Of a stretch of DNA of 64,000 bases, positions 55,715-64,000 are shown piece by piece; position 1 is the stretch's first letter, and every line of letters begins with the position of its first letter. The notes below the pieces were generated by a model. The model had not been told where the DNA came from. It made no database searches and saw nothing but the letters and a program-made list of their open reading frames with translations. The translations under genes were made by a program, and so were the position numbers. Where the stretch lies: NCBI RefSeq assembly GCF_000425745.1, contig NZ_AUEA01000012.1:1-64000 (forward strand), given 5' to 3'. Source of the stretch: Pseudomonas cremoricolorata DSM 17059 = NBRC 16634 (GTDB lineage: Bacteria; Pseudomonadota; Gammaproteobacteria; Pseudomonadales; Pseudomonadaceae).

Positions 55715-56770
55715 TCAAAACAAGCGCATCTGCTCCCCCGGCGGCGCGAACGCCGAGCAGTCCAGCGCCAACGCCTCGCGCCCGGCGAACTGCAAGCGGC
55801 GCATGGCCTTGGCGAAGCGTTGCGCCAGCAGCTCGGCGAACACTCCTTCGCCGCGCATGCGCTCACCAAAACGGCTGTCGTACAGCTCGCCGCCGCGGCT
55901 CTGGCGGATCAGGCTGAGCACATGGCTGGCGCGCTGCGGGTAGTGGTCGTGCAGCCACTGCTCGAACAGCGGCGCCACCTCGCGCGGCAGGCGCAGCAGC
56001 ATGTAGGCGGCGCTCTGGGCGCCGGCTTCTTTGGCCGCTTCGAGCAGGCGTTCCAGCTCGCTGTCGTTGATCATCGGGATCATCGGTGAGCACAGCACAC
56101 CGACCGGCACCTCGGCCTCGCGCAACACGCGAATGGCTCGCAGGCGAGCGGTGGGCGAAGCTGCACGGGGTTCGAGGGTGCGTTTGAGTTCATTGTCCAA
56201 GGTAGTCAGGCTGATCATTACCCGCACCAGTCGCCGCTCGGCCAGCTCGCTGAGCAAGTCGAGGTCACGCAGCACCAGCGAGCCTTTGGTGACGATGGTG
56301 ACCGGGTGGCGATAGCGCAACAGCACCTCCAGCACCTGCCGGCTCAGGCGCTGCTCGCGCTCGATGGGCTGGTACGGGTCGGTGTTGGCCCCGAGGTTGA
56401 TCGGCGCACAGACATACCCCGGTTTGCTGAGCTGCTGTTCGAGCACATCAGCGGCGTTGCTCTTGGCGATCAGCCGGGTTTCGAAGTCCAGCCCAGGCGA
56501 CATGTCCCAATAGGCATGGGAGGGGCGGGCATAGCAGTAGATACAGCCGTGCTCGCAACCGCGATACGGATTGATCGAGCGGTCGAAGGGCAGGTCGGGG
56601 GAGGTGTTGCGGGCGATGATGGTTTTCGCCTGTTCGAAACGCACCTCGGTGGCCTGGGTCGGCGGCACTTCCTGATACCAGCCGTCGTCCTCGGCCACCG
56701 AACGGGTGGCGGCGAAGCGGTTGTGGGGATTGTTCGCGGTGCCGCGACCACGAATGACGGAGGGGTTCAT
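55715..56770 (-). CDS. PA0069-type radical SAM protein
   Basis: 351 aa. The radical SAM motif C72-x3-C76-x2-C79 (GCEHGCIYCY) follows NPYRG, typical of the Rv2578c/SplB-like group. No partner domain; substrate unknown, with DNA repair suspected because a LexA box (56788-56803) lies in its promoter. Start 56770 (MNPSVIRGRG). It shares a strand with the second M3 peptidase but has its own regulatory gap of 64 bp. Confidence 0.85.
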   Translation of the reverse strand: MNPSVIRGRGTANNPHNRFAATRSVAEDDGWYQEVPPTQATEVRFEQAKTIIARNTSPDLPFDRSINPYRGCEHGCIYCYARPSHAYWDMSPGLDFETRLIAKSNAADVLEQQLSKPGYVCAPINLGANTDPYQPIEREQRLSRQVLEVLLRYRHPVTIVTKGSLVLRDLDLLSELAERRLVRVMISLTTLDNELKRTLEPRAASPTARLRAIRVLREAEVPVGVLCSPMIPMINDSELERLLEAAKEAGAQSAAYMLLRLPREVAPLFEQWLHDHYPQRASHVLSLIRQSRGGELYDSRFGERMRGEGVFAELLAQRFAKAMRRLQFAGREALALDCSAFAPPGEQMRLF

Positions 56771-56787
56771 GCTGAGCACTCGATGCA

Positions 56788-56803
56788 CTGTATTTACATA
56801 CAG
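56788..56803 (-). promoter_or_regulatory. LexA (SOS) box
   Basis: CTGTATTTACATACAG: CTG-N10-CAG with a CTGTAT/ATACAG palindrome, matching the LexA consensus of gammaproteobacteria. It is 18 bp upstream of the radical SAM start codon. Confidence 0.85.
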
Positions 56804-56834
56804 TACATCGACACTGGTCAACTCGCTACAGGCG

Positions 56835-58847
56835 TCAGGCGGAACCCCGACGGGCTGCATAGGCCTGCAGTGAAAGCGGCCGCCCCATGAAGGCTTCGAA
56901 AGACGCCGTCATGCTGCGCACGGCACCTTGAGACAGAATCTCCTGGCGCAGGTGCCTGCCCAATGCTGCTTCTTCAGCAGGCGCTTGCTCGAATCGCGTG
57001 AAGGCATCGATGGCATGGGCTTGAGCCCAGGCATAGCAGTAGTAGCCGGCGTCGTAACCGGTGACCAGATAATCGAACGATTCTGCGAAGCGCTCCTGCG
57101 CGAAGGCCTCGGGCAAGCCCGCTTCCTGGTTGGCAGCCACGGCGAGGGCGCGCAGGTCGTGTCGGGCTGCGCTACCGCTGTGGGCATGCACATCGAACCA
57201 GGCGCGCCGTAGACGCCGCGCTTCGTCCACCGCTTGCCAGCGGCGCTTGCTCACCAGCCACTGCTCGAAGTCTTGCAGTGAGGCCGCCGGCGCACCGGGC
57301 TCGGGATGGTGCAACAGCTCAAGAGTGGGTGCCGACCAGCACCATTGCTCGAGCAAGGTGCCGACGAACTCGGCGTGGTCGGCGCCCAAGGTGGCGACGT
57401 CGATACGGTTGAGCCGGCGATCATCGTTGCCGGCCAGCACTTGGTGCAACGCGTGGCCGAACTCGTGGAACAGTTTGCACAGGTCGAGGTGCGTCAGGTG
57501 CGCCGAAGCACCGGCAAGCGGACGCTCGAAGCTGCACGAGATCAGCGCCAGCGGCAGGCTTGCCGAACCCTGCGCCAGAACATGGCGAGCGCGCATCGGA
57601 TAGCTGTAGGGCCACGCTGCCTTGCCCGGACGTTCGTAGGCGTCCAAGTAGATATGCCCCAGCAGTACACCTGCCTCGCTGACCTGCAACGCCTGGACAT
57701 CGGTCTGCCACGCAGCCGTTTCTACCGGCGTCAGGTTCAGGCCGAACAGCCGCTCATAGAGGGCATACAAGCCTTCGAGAACCGATTCGAGGGGGAAGCC
57801 TTGGCGCAGCCGCGCATCGAGTTGGTCATCCTCGGCGCTGTCCAGGCAGCGCGACAGGTACGTCACATCCCATGGTTGCAGTTCGTCGAGCCCCTGACGC
57901 ATGGCTTCGGCCTGCAGCGCTTCGAGATCGGCCTGAAGGCGTGGTCGGTTGTCGTCCAGCAAAGTGGTGAGGAACCCCTCGACCTCAGCCTGACCCGTGG
58001 CGTCCTTGCCGCGCAGGCTCAACGCCATCGCGTCCTCGGCGCCCAGCAGCTGCGCGCGTTCGTGGCGCAGGCGCAGCAAGGCCGCCAGTACTGGGCCGTT
58101 ATCCAGCTGCGGATCAGTGCCCAGGTCGCAAGCGAGGGAGTGCTGGGCGCGGTACACCTGCTCGCGCAGATCACGCTCATCCGCCCAGCGCAGCAAGGTC
58201 TCGACAGTGGTGCCGTTCAGTTCGATCAGCCAGCCACTGTCGCCGCGAGCATGAGCGCGGGCCGCCAGACGCGCCTGCTCGGCTTCAGGCACCCCGACCA
58301 GACGGGAATTGTCATCGAGCAGCAGGCTCCAGGCATCACGGGCATTGTCCAGGTTGACCAGAAACTGCTGTTCGAGGGCAGCGATGGCGCTGTCGGTCTG
58401 CTGCAGTTGCTGACATTGCAGCGGCGCCAGCGCCGCACCATTGCGCTGGAAATCCTGCAGAATCCGCGCCAGCAGCACGCGCTGGGCAGGCTCCAGCGCA
58501 GCGTCGTCGAGCGCCAGATAAGCCTGATGCAGCTCGGCTGACTGGTACTTGTGCTGCTCCCAGTCACGCAGTTGCTGGTAACAATTGTCGATCGACACGG
58601 CCCATTGCTCACCTTCATAGGCCAGCGGCACCAGGCTGTGGAACAGGTCTTGAACCTGCTGGTCGAGCGCTTCCACGGCGGCTACCAGGGTGCTCCACCC
58701 AGGCGCCTGGGCGTGCTCGGCGAGAATAGTGGCCAGCGCGCTGCGCTGCGCGACGCAGCGTTCGGCGAACGCCTGTTGCACGGTGTCTGGGTCAAGGGAG
58801 GGATAGTCGAACAAGCCGTGCAGAGACGGCAGCGGGGAGTCGGTCAC
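56835..58847 (-). CDS. Second M3-family oligopeptidase (PrlC paralogue)
   Basis: 670 aa. The HEFGH zinc motif is at residues 461-465 in KLFHEFGHALHQ, with the expected downstream Glu (HAEFVGTLLEQW). It has the thimet-oligopeptidase layout but differs clearly from PrlC nearby (59229), so this is an old duplication or transfer rather than a recent copy. GTG start at 58847. Not in the equivalent position in P. aeruginosa, where yheV and the radical SAM gene are adjacent. Cytoplasmic peptide degradation is likely. Confidence 0.85.
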   Translation of the reverse strand: MTDSPLPSLHGLFDYPSLDPDTVQQAFAERCVAQRSALATILAEHAQAPGWSTLVAAVEALDQQVQDLFHSLVPLAYEGEQWAVSIDNCYQQLRDWEQHKYQSAELHQAYLALDDAALEPAQRVLLARILQDFQRNGAALAPLQCQQLQQTDSAIAALEQQFLVNLDNARDAWSLLLDDNSRLVGVPEAEQARLAARAHARGDSGWLIELNGTTVETLLRWADERDLREQVYRAQHSLACDLGTDPQLDNGPVLAALLRLRHERAQLLGAEDAMALSLRGKDATGQAEVEGFLTTLLDDNRPRLQADLEALQAEAMRQGLDELQPWDVTYLSRCLDSAEDDQLDARLRQGFPLESVLEGLYALYERLFGLNLTPVETAAWQTDVQALQVSEAGVLLGHIYLDAYERPGKAAWPYSYPMRARHVLAQGSASLPLALISCSFERPLAGASAHLTHLDLCKLFHEFGHALHQVLAGNDDRRLNRIDVATLGADHAEFVGTLLEQWCWSAPTLELLHHPEPGAPAASLQDFEQWLVSKRRWQAVDEARRLRRAWFDVHAHSGSAARHDLRALAVAANQEAGLPEAFAQERFAESFDYLVTGYDAGYYCYAWAQAHAIDAFTRFEQAPAEEAALGRHLRQEILSQGAVRSMTASFEAFMGRPLSLQAYAARRGSA

Positions 58848-58950
58848 AGGGCACCTCGGGAGTTGATCAAAGGGCGAACACCTTAATCAGCCTCCCAGGC
58901 ACCCTGGGCCGCATTACCTACAGCACGGGAGCGCGGGGCTCCCGGGCAAC

Positions 58951-59214
58951 TCACTCAGCAGGTTTCTTCAGCTTCGGGTTGGGGAAGAACTGCACGGTCT
59001 GCACCTGCGCCGGTGCCGCCTTGGGCGCCAAGTGGTTGACCCGCGTGCCCAGTTCCTTGGGCACCGACAGGCCCTGCTCGTTGAGGGTGTCGCTGAAGCC
59101 GCAGGCCACGCACTCACGGTGCGGAACGCCGTCTTCGTTCCACATCATCAGTTTGTCCGGCTCGCTGCACGCCGGGCAGACCGCCCCGGCGATGAAGCGC
59201 TTCTTGGTTTTCAT
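58951..59214 (-). CDS. YheV-type zinc-ribbon protein
   Basis: 87 aa from the ATG at 59214, which has GAGGA 7 nt upstream; an earlier ATG at 59232 overlaps the prlC stop (ATGA) and is also possible (93 aa). Two CxxC pairs (CPAC, CVAC) around DKLMMWNEDGVPHRE form a zinc ribbon. Downstream of prlC as in other pseudomonads. Function unknown. Confidence 0.85.
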   Translation of the reverse strand: MKTKKRFIAGAVCPACSEPDKLMMWNEDGVPHRECVACGFSDTLNEQGLSVPKELGTRVNHLAPKAAPAQVQTVQFFPNPKLKKPAE

Positions 59215-59228
59215 CACAACGTCCTCGC

Positions 59229-61280
59229 TCATGCCGCCGCGGCCTCGCTCAGCCCGCAGTGGCGCAGCAGTGCATCGATGGAAGGCTCGCGGCCGCGGAA
59301 GTCGACGAACAGCGCCATCGGCGCCAGCGAGCCGCCCCGCGCAAGGATCGCCTCGCGGAACGCGCGACCGGTGTCGGCATTCAGCACGCCGTCTTCCTCG
59401 AAGCGCGAGAACGCATCGGCAGACAGCACTTCAGCCCACTTGTAGCTGTAGTAGCCCGCCGCGTAGCCGCCGGCGAAGATGTGCGCGAAGCTGTTGGGGA
59501 AGCGGTTATAGGCGGGCGGACGCATCACCGTGACTTCATCGCGCACCCCTTCGAGCACCTGCAGCACGCTGCGTCCGTCACCGTGGGTAGCGTGCAGCTC
59601 GAAGTCGAACAGCGAGAACTCCAGCTGGCGCACCATCATCATCCCGGACTGGAAGTTCTTCGCCGCCAGCATCTTGTCGAGCAGGTCTTGCGGCAATGGC
59701 GCGCCGGTCTGGTAATGGCCCGAAATCAGCGCCAGGCCTTCCGGTTCCCAGCACCAGTTCTCCATGAACTGGCTGGGCAGTTCGACGGCGTCCCAGGCCA
59801 CGCCATTGATGCCGGAAACGCCGGCATGTTCGATGCGCGTCAGCAGATGGTGCAGGCCGTGGCCGAACTCATGGAACAGCGTGGTGACTTCATCGTGGGT
59901 GAGCAGAGCGGGTTTGCCTGGCTCGGCCGGGGTGAAGTTGCACACCAGGTTCGCCACCGGGCTCTGCAACTGACCAGCGGCGGTCCGCCGATGGTCGCGC
60001 GCGCCGTCCATCCAGGCGCCGCCACGCTTGTTGGCGCGGGCATACAGGTCGAAGAAGAAGCGCCCGACGTGCTGGCCGTTTTCGCGGATTTCGAACAGGC
60101 GCACGTCGGCATGCCAGCCGTCGAAGCCCTTGAGCTCGGTGATCTCGATGCCGTACAGGCGCTGCACGATGCTGAACAGCCCCGACAGCACCTTGTCGAT
60201 CGGGAAGTAGGCGCGCAGGGCTTCCTGCGACACGCTGTAGCGTTGTTCGCGGAGTTTTTCCCCGTAGTAGCCGACGTCCCAGCTGGCCAGGTCGCTGCAG
60301 CCTTGCTCGGCGGCGTAGGCCTTGAGCTGCTCCAGATCCTGGGCGGCGAACGGTTTGCTGCGCTGGGCGAGGTCGCGCAGGAAGCTCAGCACCTGCTCGC
60401 TGCTGTCGGCCATCTTGGTCGCCAGGCTCAGTTCGGCGTAGTTGGGGTAGCCGAGCAACTGCGCCAGTTCCTGACGCAGGTCGAGGATCTGCGCCATCAC
60501 CGGGCCGTTATCGAACTGGCCGGCATTCGGGCCCTGATCGGAGGCGCGGGTGCAGTAGGCGGCGTACAGCTCTTCACGCAGGCTGCGGTCGCTGGCGTAA
60601 GTCATCACTGCGTAGTAGCTGGGGAATTCCAGGGTGATCAGCCAGCCGTCGAGGCCCTTGGCCTGGGCCGCGGCGGCCATCTGCGCCTTGGCCGAATCCG
60701 GCAGGCCGGCCAGCGCGGTTTCGTCGGTGACGTGCTTGCTCCAGGCCTGGGTGGCGTCGAGCAGTTGGTTGGAGAAGCGGCTGCCCAGCTCGCTGAGGGT
60801 GCTTTGCACTTGGGCGTAGCGCTGCTGTTGCTCGAGCGGCAGGTCGATGCCCGACAGACGGAAATCACGCAGCGCGTGCTCGAGAATGGTTTTCTGCGCC
60901 TGATCGAAGCCGGCCGCTTCTGGGCTGCTCGCCAGCGCCTGGTAGGCTTGGAACAATTCGCGGTTCTGCCCCAGCTCGGTGGAGTAGGCGCTCAGGGCCG
61001 GCAAGCAGGCCTCGTAGGCTTCGCGCAATTCGGCGCTGTTGCACACCGCGTTGAGGTGGCTGACCGGGCTCCAGGCCGCGCCGAGGCGGTCGTTGAGCTC
61101 ATCCATGGCCAATACCAGACCGGCCCAGGTCGGCTGCTGGGCCTGTGATTGCAGGATGCCGGCGATGGCTGCGCGGTTGTCGGCCAGGATCTGCTCGACC
61201 GCCGGCAGCACGTGTTCGGCGCGGATCAGCGAGAAGGACGGCAGGTCATGGGGCTGCAGAAGCGGGTTGGTCGCACTCAC
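59229..61280 (-). CDS. prlC: Oligopeptidase A
   Basis: 683 aa, the normal PrlC/OpdA length. HEFGH motif in FHEFGHGLHHLL about 470 residues in, with the downstream Glu in VELPSQFMENW. Degrades signal peptides and other short peptides in the cytoplasm. GTG start at 61280 gives MSATNPLLQPHDLP, the family's N-terminus; the frame is open further upstream. Divergent from the gamma-carbonic anhydrase gene. Confidence 0.93.
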   Translation of the reverse strand: MSATNPLLQPHDLPSFSLIRAEHVLPAVEQILADNRAAIAGILQSQAQQPTWAGLVLAMDELNDRLGAAWSPVSHLNAVCNSAELREAYEACLPALSAYSTELGQNRELFQAYQALASSPEAAGFDQAQKTILEHALRDFRLSGIDLPLEQQQRYAQVQSTLSELGSRFSNQLLDATQAWSKHVTDETALAGLPDSAKAQMAAAAQAKGLDGWLITLEFPSYYAVMTYASDRSLREELYAAYCTRASDQGPNAGQFDNGPVMAQILDLRQELAQLLGYPNYAELSLATKMADSSEQVLSFLRDLAQRSKPFAAQDLEQLKAYAAEQGCSDLASWDVGYYGEKLREQRYSVSQEALRAYFPIDKVLSGLFSIVQRLYGIEITELKGFDGWHADVRLFEIRENGQHVGRFFFDLYARANKRGGAWMDGARDHRRTAAGQLQSPVANLVCNFTPAEPGKPALLTHDEVTTLFHEFGHGLHHLLTRIEHAGVSGINGVAWDAVELPSQFMENWCWEPEGLALISGHYQTGAPLPQDLLDKMLAAKNFQSGMMMVRQLEFSLFDFELHATHGDGRSVLQVLEGVRDEVTVMRPPAYNRFPNSFAHIFAGGYAAGYYSYKWAEVLSADAFSRFEEDGVLNADTGRAFREAILARGGSLAPMALFVDFRGREPSIDALLRHCGLSEAAAA

Positions 61281-61384
61281 GGTTTGGCACCTTGGCAGAA
61301 GAAACACGCGCCCATCTTAATTACAATCGACGCCGACCGCAGCAAGCAGCCTGCCTATCCCTTTGCAAGAGAGGCACTATTTCC

Positions 61385-61933
61385 ATGGCCATCCGCTCAT
61401 TCGCCCAGCACACCCCATCGCTTGGCCCACAGGTGTTCGTCGACCGTTCGGCGGTCGTCATCGGCGACGTCGAGATCGGCGCAGACAGCTCGGTGTGGCC
61501 GTTGACGGTGATTCGCGGCGACATGCACCGCATCCGCATCGGTACCCGCACCAGCGTGCAGGACGCCAGCGTGCTGCACATCACCCACGCCGGGCCGTTC
61601 AATCCTGAAGGCTTCCCGCTGTTGATCGGCGATGACGTCACCATCGGGCACAAGGTGATGTTGCACGGCTGCACCTTGGGCAGCCGCATTCTGGTCGGCA
61701 TGGGCAGCACGGTCATGGATGGGGCAGTGGTCGAAGACGAGGTGATCATCGGCGCCGGTAGCCTGGTGCCGCCGGGCAAGCGCCTGCACAGCGGCTACCT
61801 GTACGTCGGCAGTCCGGTCAAGCAGGTGCGCCCGCTCACCGACAAGGAGCGCGGCTTCTTCACCTATACCGCCGGCAACTACGTCAAGCTCAAGGACCAG
61901 CATCTGGCCGAAGGCTTCGACCGCCCCGAGTGA
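61385..61933 (+). CDS. Gamma-class carbonic anhydrase family protein
   Basis: 182 aa of left-handed beta-helix repeats (VIGDVEIGADSSVWP, IGTRTSVQDASVLHI, IGDDVTIGHKVMLHGC), with His in the HITHAG and IGHKVMLHG positions that hold the metal in the family. YrdA/PaaY type; activity often weak. Start 61385 (MAIRSFAQ). PA0066-type position before the HAD gene. Confidence 0.88.
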   Translation: MAIRSFAQHTPSLGPQVFVDRSAVVIGDVEIGADSSVWPLTVIRGDMHRIRIGTRTSVQDASVLHITHAGPFNPEGFPLLIGDDVTIGHKVMLHGCTLGSRILVGMGSTVMDGAVVEDEVIIGAGSLVPPGKRLHSGYLYVGSPVKQVRPLTDKERGFFTYTAGNYVKLKDQHLAEGFDRPE

Positions 61934-61970
61934 GCCTGACCTCCGCATTCATCGACTGGACACCCTTTAC

Positions 61971-62621
61971 ATGCATCAGCAGACCATCCTCTTCGACCTC
62001 GACGGCACCCTCACCGATCCGCGCCTGGGCATCACCCGCTCGATCCAGTACGCGCTGAGCAAACTGGGCATCGACGAGCCAGACCTCGCGCGCCTGGAAC
62101 ACTTCATCGGCCCACCATTGCTGCAAGCGTTCATGCACAACTACGCCTTCGACGAGGCCACTGCCTGGCAGGCGGTGAATTTCTATCGCGAGCGTTTCCG
62201 CGTGACCGGGCTGTACGAGAACCAGGTCTACGAAGGCATCCCGCAGCTGCTCGGCGAGCTGGTGGGGCAGGGTCGCACCTTGTACGTCGCCACCTCCAAG
62301 CCGTGGGAATTCGCCCGCGAAATCGCTCGGCACTTCGCCTTCGACCAGCACTTCAAAGTGATCTACGGCAGCGAGCTGGACGGCACCCGCACCAACAAGG
62401 TCGAGCTGATTGGCCATCTCCTAGAGCAAGAGCGCCTCGATCCGGCGCAGACGCTGATGATCGGCGATCGCAAGCACGACCTCATGGGCGCGCACCGCAA
62501 TGGCCTGCAAGCGGCTGCTGTGGGCTATGGCTTTGGCAGCGAAGAAGAGCTGCGCGCCGAGGCGCCGGCCTTCCACTTCAACAGCGTCGCCGCGCTGCAC
62601 CAGGCGTTTCTCACTCGCTGA
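61971..62621 (+). CDS. HAD-family phosphatase (Gph-like)
   Basis: 216 aa. HAD motif I DLDGTLTD, motif II TSKP, motif III (Lys in TNKVELI region) and motif IV GDRKHD. A cap domain of the phosphoglycolate-phosphatase type lies between. Substrate not determinable. Its last 11 nt overlap the convergent peptidase gene. Confidence 0.88.
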   Translation: MHQQTILFDLDGTLTDPRLGITRSIQYALSKLGIDEPDLARLEHFIGPPLLQAFMHNYAFDEATAWQAVNFYRERFRVTGLYENQVYEGIPQLLGELVGQGRTLYVATSKPWEFAREIARHFAFDQHFKVIYGSELDGTRTNKVELIGHLLEQERLDPAQTLMIGDRKHDLMGAHRNGLQAAAVGYGFGSEEELRAEAPAFHFNSVAALHQAFLTR

Positions 62622-63714
62622 GCCGCGCGCCAGCGGCCAACTGCTGTAACTGCACGCTGCGCGCGGCGGCGGGCAGTTGGCCGAGGCGTTCGACGCGCTG
62701 GTGAAAGCGCGTCCAGTTGCCATCGACCTGCCTGAACAGCGCGGCGAAGGCCGGCACCCATTGGTCATACAGGCCAAACGGCAACAGCTTGGCGTTGTTC
62801 AAGGGGCCGTAGATGAAGGCGTCGTAACGACGGTCGCCGGCCCATTGCTGGTCGCGCACACGTTGGTAGCGCTGACGCAGGCGGGCGAACTCGGCCTGCT
62901 TGGCCAGGCGCTTGTCGGCGTCGCTGCGAGGGCTGGCATACAGCGCCTGCAAACGCTCACGGGCCTCGAGCACCAGGGCGATGAACTGATCGCGCTGCTG
63001 CGGTAATCGCTCGTCGGCCTGCGCCAGGCCCTGGGCGCGGCGCCAATCTCGGGTGCCCTGCTGCTCGACGAAGGTGGCGTACGACTCATTGAAAGCGGTG
63101 TCGTCCGCCACGTACACGCGCTGGTGCGACAGCTCATGGAAGATCAGCGTCGCCAGGCGCTCATCGCCCCAGGTGAGCATCGACGACAGGATCGGGTCAT
63201 CGAACCAGCCCAGAGTCGAATAGGCCTCGACCCCGCCGACATAGACGTCCATGCCCTGCTCACGCAACAGCGCCGCCGCGCCACGTGCCGCACCCTGGCG
63301 GTAATAGCCGCGATAGGCCACACAGCCGGCGATGGGGAAGCAGTGGCTGAGCGGCTGCAGCGACAGTTCCGGGGTGGCGAACACGTTCCACACCACGAAC
63401 GGCCGGCCGAGGTCGGCGTACACCCGATAGCTCTGGTTGTCTGGCAGTTGCAGGGTCTGGCTGGCGAAGCGGCGCGCCGCCTGGGCCTGCTGCAGTTGCT
63501 GGCGCAGAGTGGGCTCGGTATGCGGATCATCGATAAGCGCGCTCACCGGCTGACGTGCCCGTAGCAGTTGGTATTGGCCTTCTGCCAACTGGCCGTAGTA
63601 GCTCAGGCTGCTGCAACCGCTCAGCACAAGCGCGGCGAGCACGGGAACAAACCTGTTGAAAATGCAGTCCAGAGCCCGGCGGCCGGCGTGCTCGATCAGA
63701 GGAATGTGGAACAT
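62611..63714 (-). CDS. Putative lipoprotein aminopeptidase (DUF, HExxH)
   Basis: 367 aa lipoprotein: signal segment VPVLAALVLSGC with the lipidated Cys, then the aminopeptidase family described as putative in Pseudomonas (Aminopep). Motifs are LIFHELSHQRVYV (HExxH) and FNESYATFVEQQG, which should supply the third zinc ligand. The N-terminus before the signal is long (about 20 residues), so the start could be later. Overlaps the HAD gene end by 11 nt. Confidence 0.8.
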   Translation of the reverse strand: MFHIPLIEHAGRRALDCIFNRFVPVLAALVLSGCSSLSYYGQLAEGQYQLLRARQPVSALIDDPHTEPTLRQQLQQAQAARRFASQTLQLPDNQSYRVYADLGRPFVVWNVFATPELSLQPLSHCFPIAGCVAYRGYYRQGAARGAAALLREQGMDVYVGGVEAYSTLGWFDDPILSSMLTWGDERLATLIFHELSHQRVYVADDTAFNESYATFVEQQGTRDWRRAQGLAQADERLPQQRDQFIALVLEARERLQALYASPRSDADKRLAKQAEFARLRQRYQRVRDQQWAGDRRYDAFIYGPLNNAKLLPFGLYDQWVPAFAALFRQVDGNWTRFHQRVERLGQLPAAARSVQLQQLAAGARLSE

Positions 63715-63781
63715 CGCAGGTGTCGATCTCGCTCAAGCGGCCAATGCCCACAAGACTATCTCGCCATAGGGAAGCTTTGCC

Positions 63782-64000
63782 ATGCGTATGCTCGTCACAT
63801 CCTGCGCGCTGCTGCTGATATCCGCCTGCTCGACGCTGCCCGATCCTGATCCCGAGCAGGCCTGGATCGACCTTGCCCCCCATGCCGATACCACGCTGGA
63901 CGCGGTGCAGGTCGATGAACGCGACTGGCAGGACCCGCGCTATTTCGAGGTTGCGCCCGGCAAGCACGAGCTGACCGTGCGCTATCAGTTCGCCGTGCCG
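63782..64000 (+). CDS. Lipoprotein, 3' part off the window
   Basis: 73 codons seen. A signal peptide (LVTSCALLLISAC) with lipobox ISAC, then a hydrophilic mature start (STLPDPDPEQAWIDLAPHAD) that continues past the window edge. Divergent from the peptidase gene. Not recognised beyond being a Pseudomonas outer-membrane-type lipoprotein. Confidence 0.7.
   Translation, partial: MRMLVTSCALLLISACSTLPDPDPEQAWIDLAPHADTTLDAVQVDERDWQDPRYFEVAPGKHELTVRYQFAVP

Overview
The window is a chromosomal segment of a Pseudomonas, most likely of the P. putida group. The GC content is high, Shine-Dalgarno sites are strong, and gene order follows the Pseudomonas core. One block reads algB-kinB / EAL / ampDh2 / dgcH / nuclease / dsbA / cytochrome c4 / engB / polA / thrB / znuA-zur-znuCB / katE / metNIQ. 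A second reads SCO / PA0104-like / SulP / carbonic anhydrase / radical SAM / yheV / prlC / gamma-carbonic anhydrase / HAD. No phage, insertion sequence, integron or CRISPR array was seen. Species assignment and comparisons with P. aeruginosa PA numbers or P. putida are from memory.

Layout. 1-410: leader and three tandem promoters of an rRNA operon whose 16S gene lies off the left edge. 474-3967: glutarate/lysine catabolism (gcdG, gcdH, divergent gcdR). 4372-8931: split transhydrogenase pntAA-pntAB-pntB and a CoA-transferase. 9000-12800: a DUF1127 gene inside a field of TACAGT repeats, then three tandem secreted DUF2388 paralogues leading into a DUF4105 protein with an HELTH motif. 13000-21500: a CitMHS transporter, a Na/Pi-type transporter, a membrane-tailed M16 peptidase homologue, a DUF5924/DUF2914 membrane protein, a nucleoside-recognition (Gate) protein and gltP. 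21510-24210: a non-coding stretch with a 20-bp operator-like palindrome, then an envelope group (Ivy-like protein coupled to a 55-aa DUF1328 protein, a small membrane protein, a triple-BON protein). 24422-35543: algB-kinB, c-di-GMP genes, amidase, nuclease, dsbA, cytochrome c4, a broken cytochrome c gene and engB. About 35600-35730: a minus-strand sRNA matching ErsA. 35881-48925: polA, DUF2782-thrB, zinc uptake with its Zur operator, a lipoprotein, katE and metNIQ. 48969-64000: an M48 protease, an orphan SCO copper chaperone, carbonic anhydrase-SulP, an SOS-boxed radical SAM gene, two M3 oligopeptidases, yheV, gamma-carbonic anhydrase, HAD phosphatase, a lipoprotein peptidase and the start of another lipoprotein gene.

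Most notable points. (1) The aa3 cytochrome oxidase cluster that normally lies between the PA0104-type gene and SCO is absent, and a cytochrome c gene next to cytochrome c4 is broken by a 7-nt insertion in its haem motif; this suggests remodelled respiration. (2) The DUF2388 x3 / DUF4105 operon preceded by TACAGT repeats is the best candidate for an undescribed envelope system. (3) Regulatory sites are unusually readable: tandem rrn promoters, a GcdR-type LTTR site, a Zur box, a LexA box, a PmrA-like box, an AlgU-like promoter for ErsA, and recurring TCTAT/ATAGA palindromes at gene ends.
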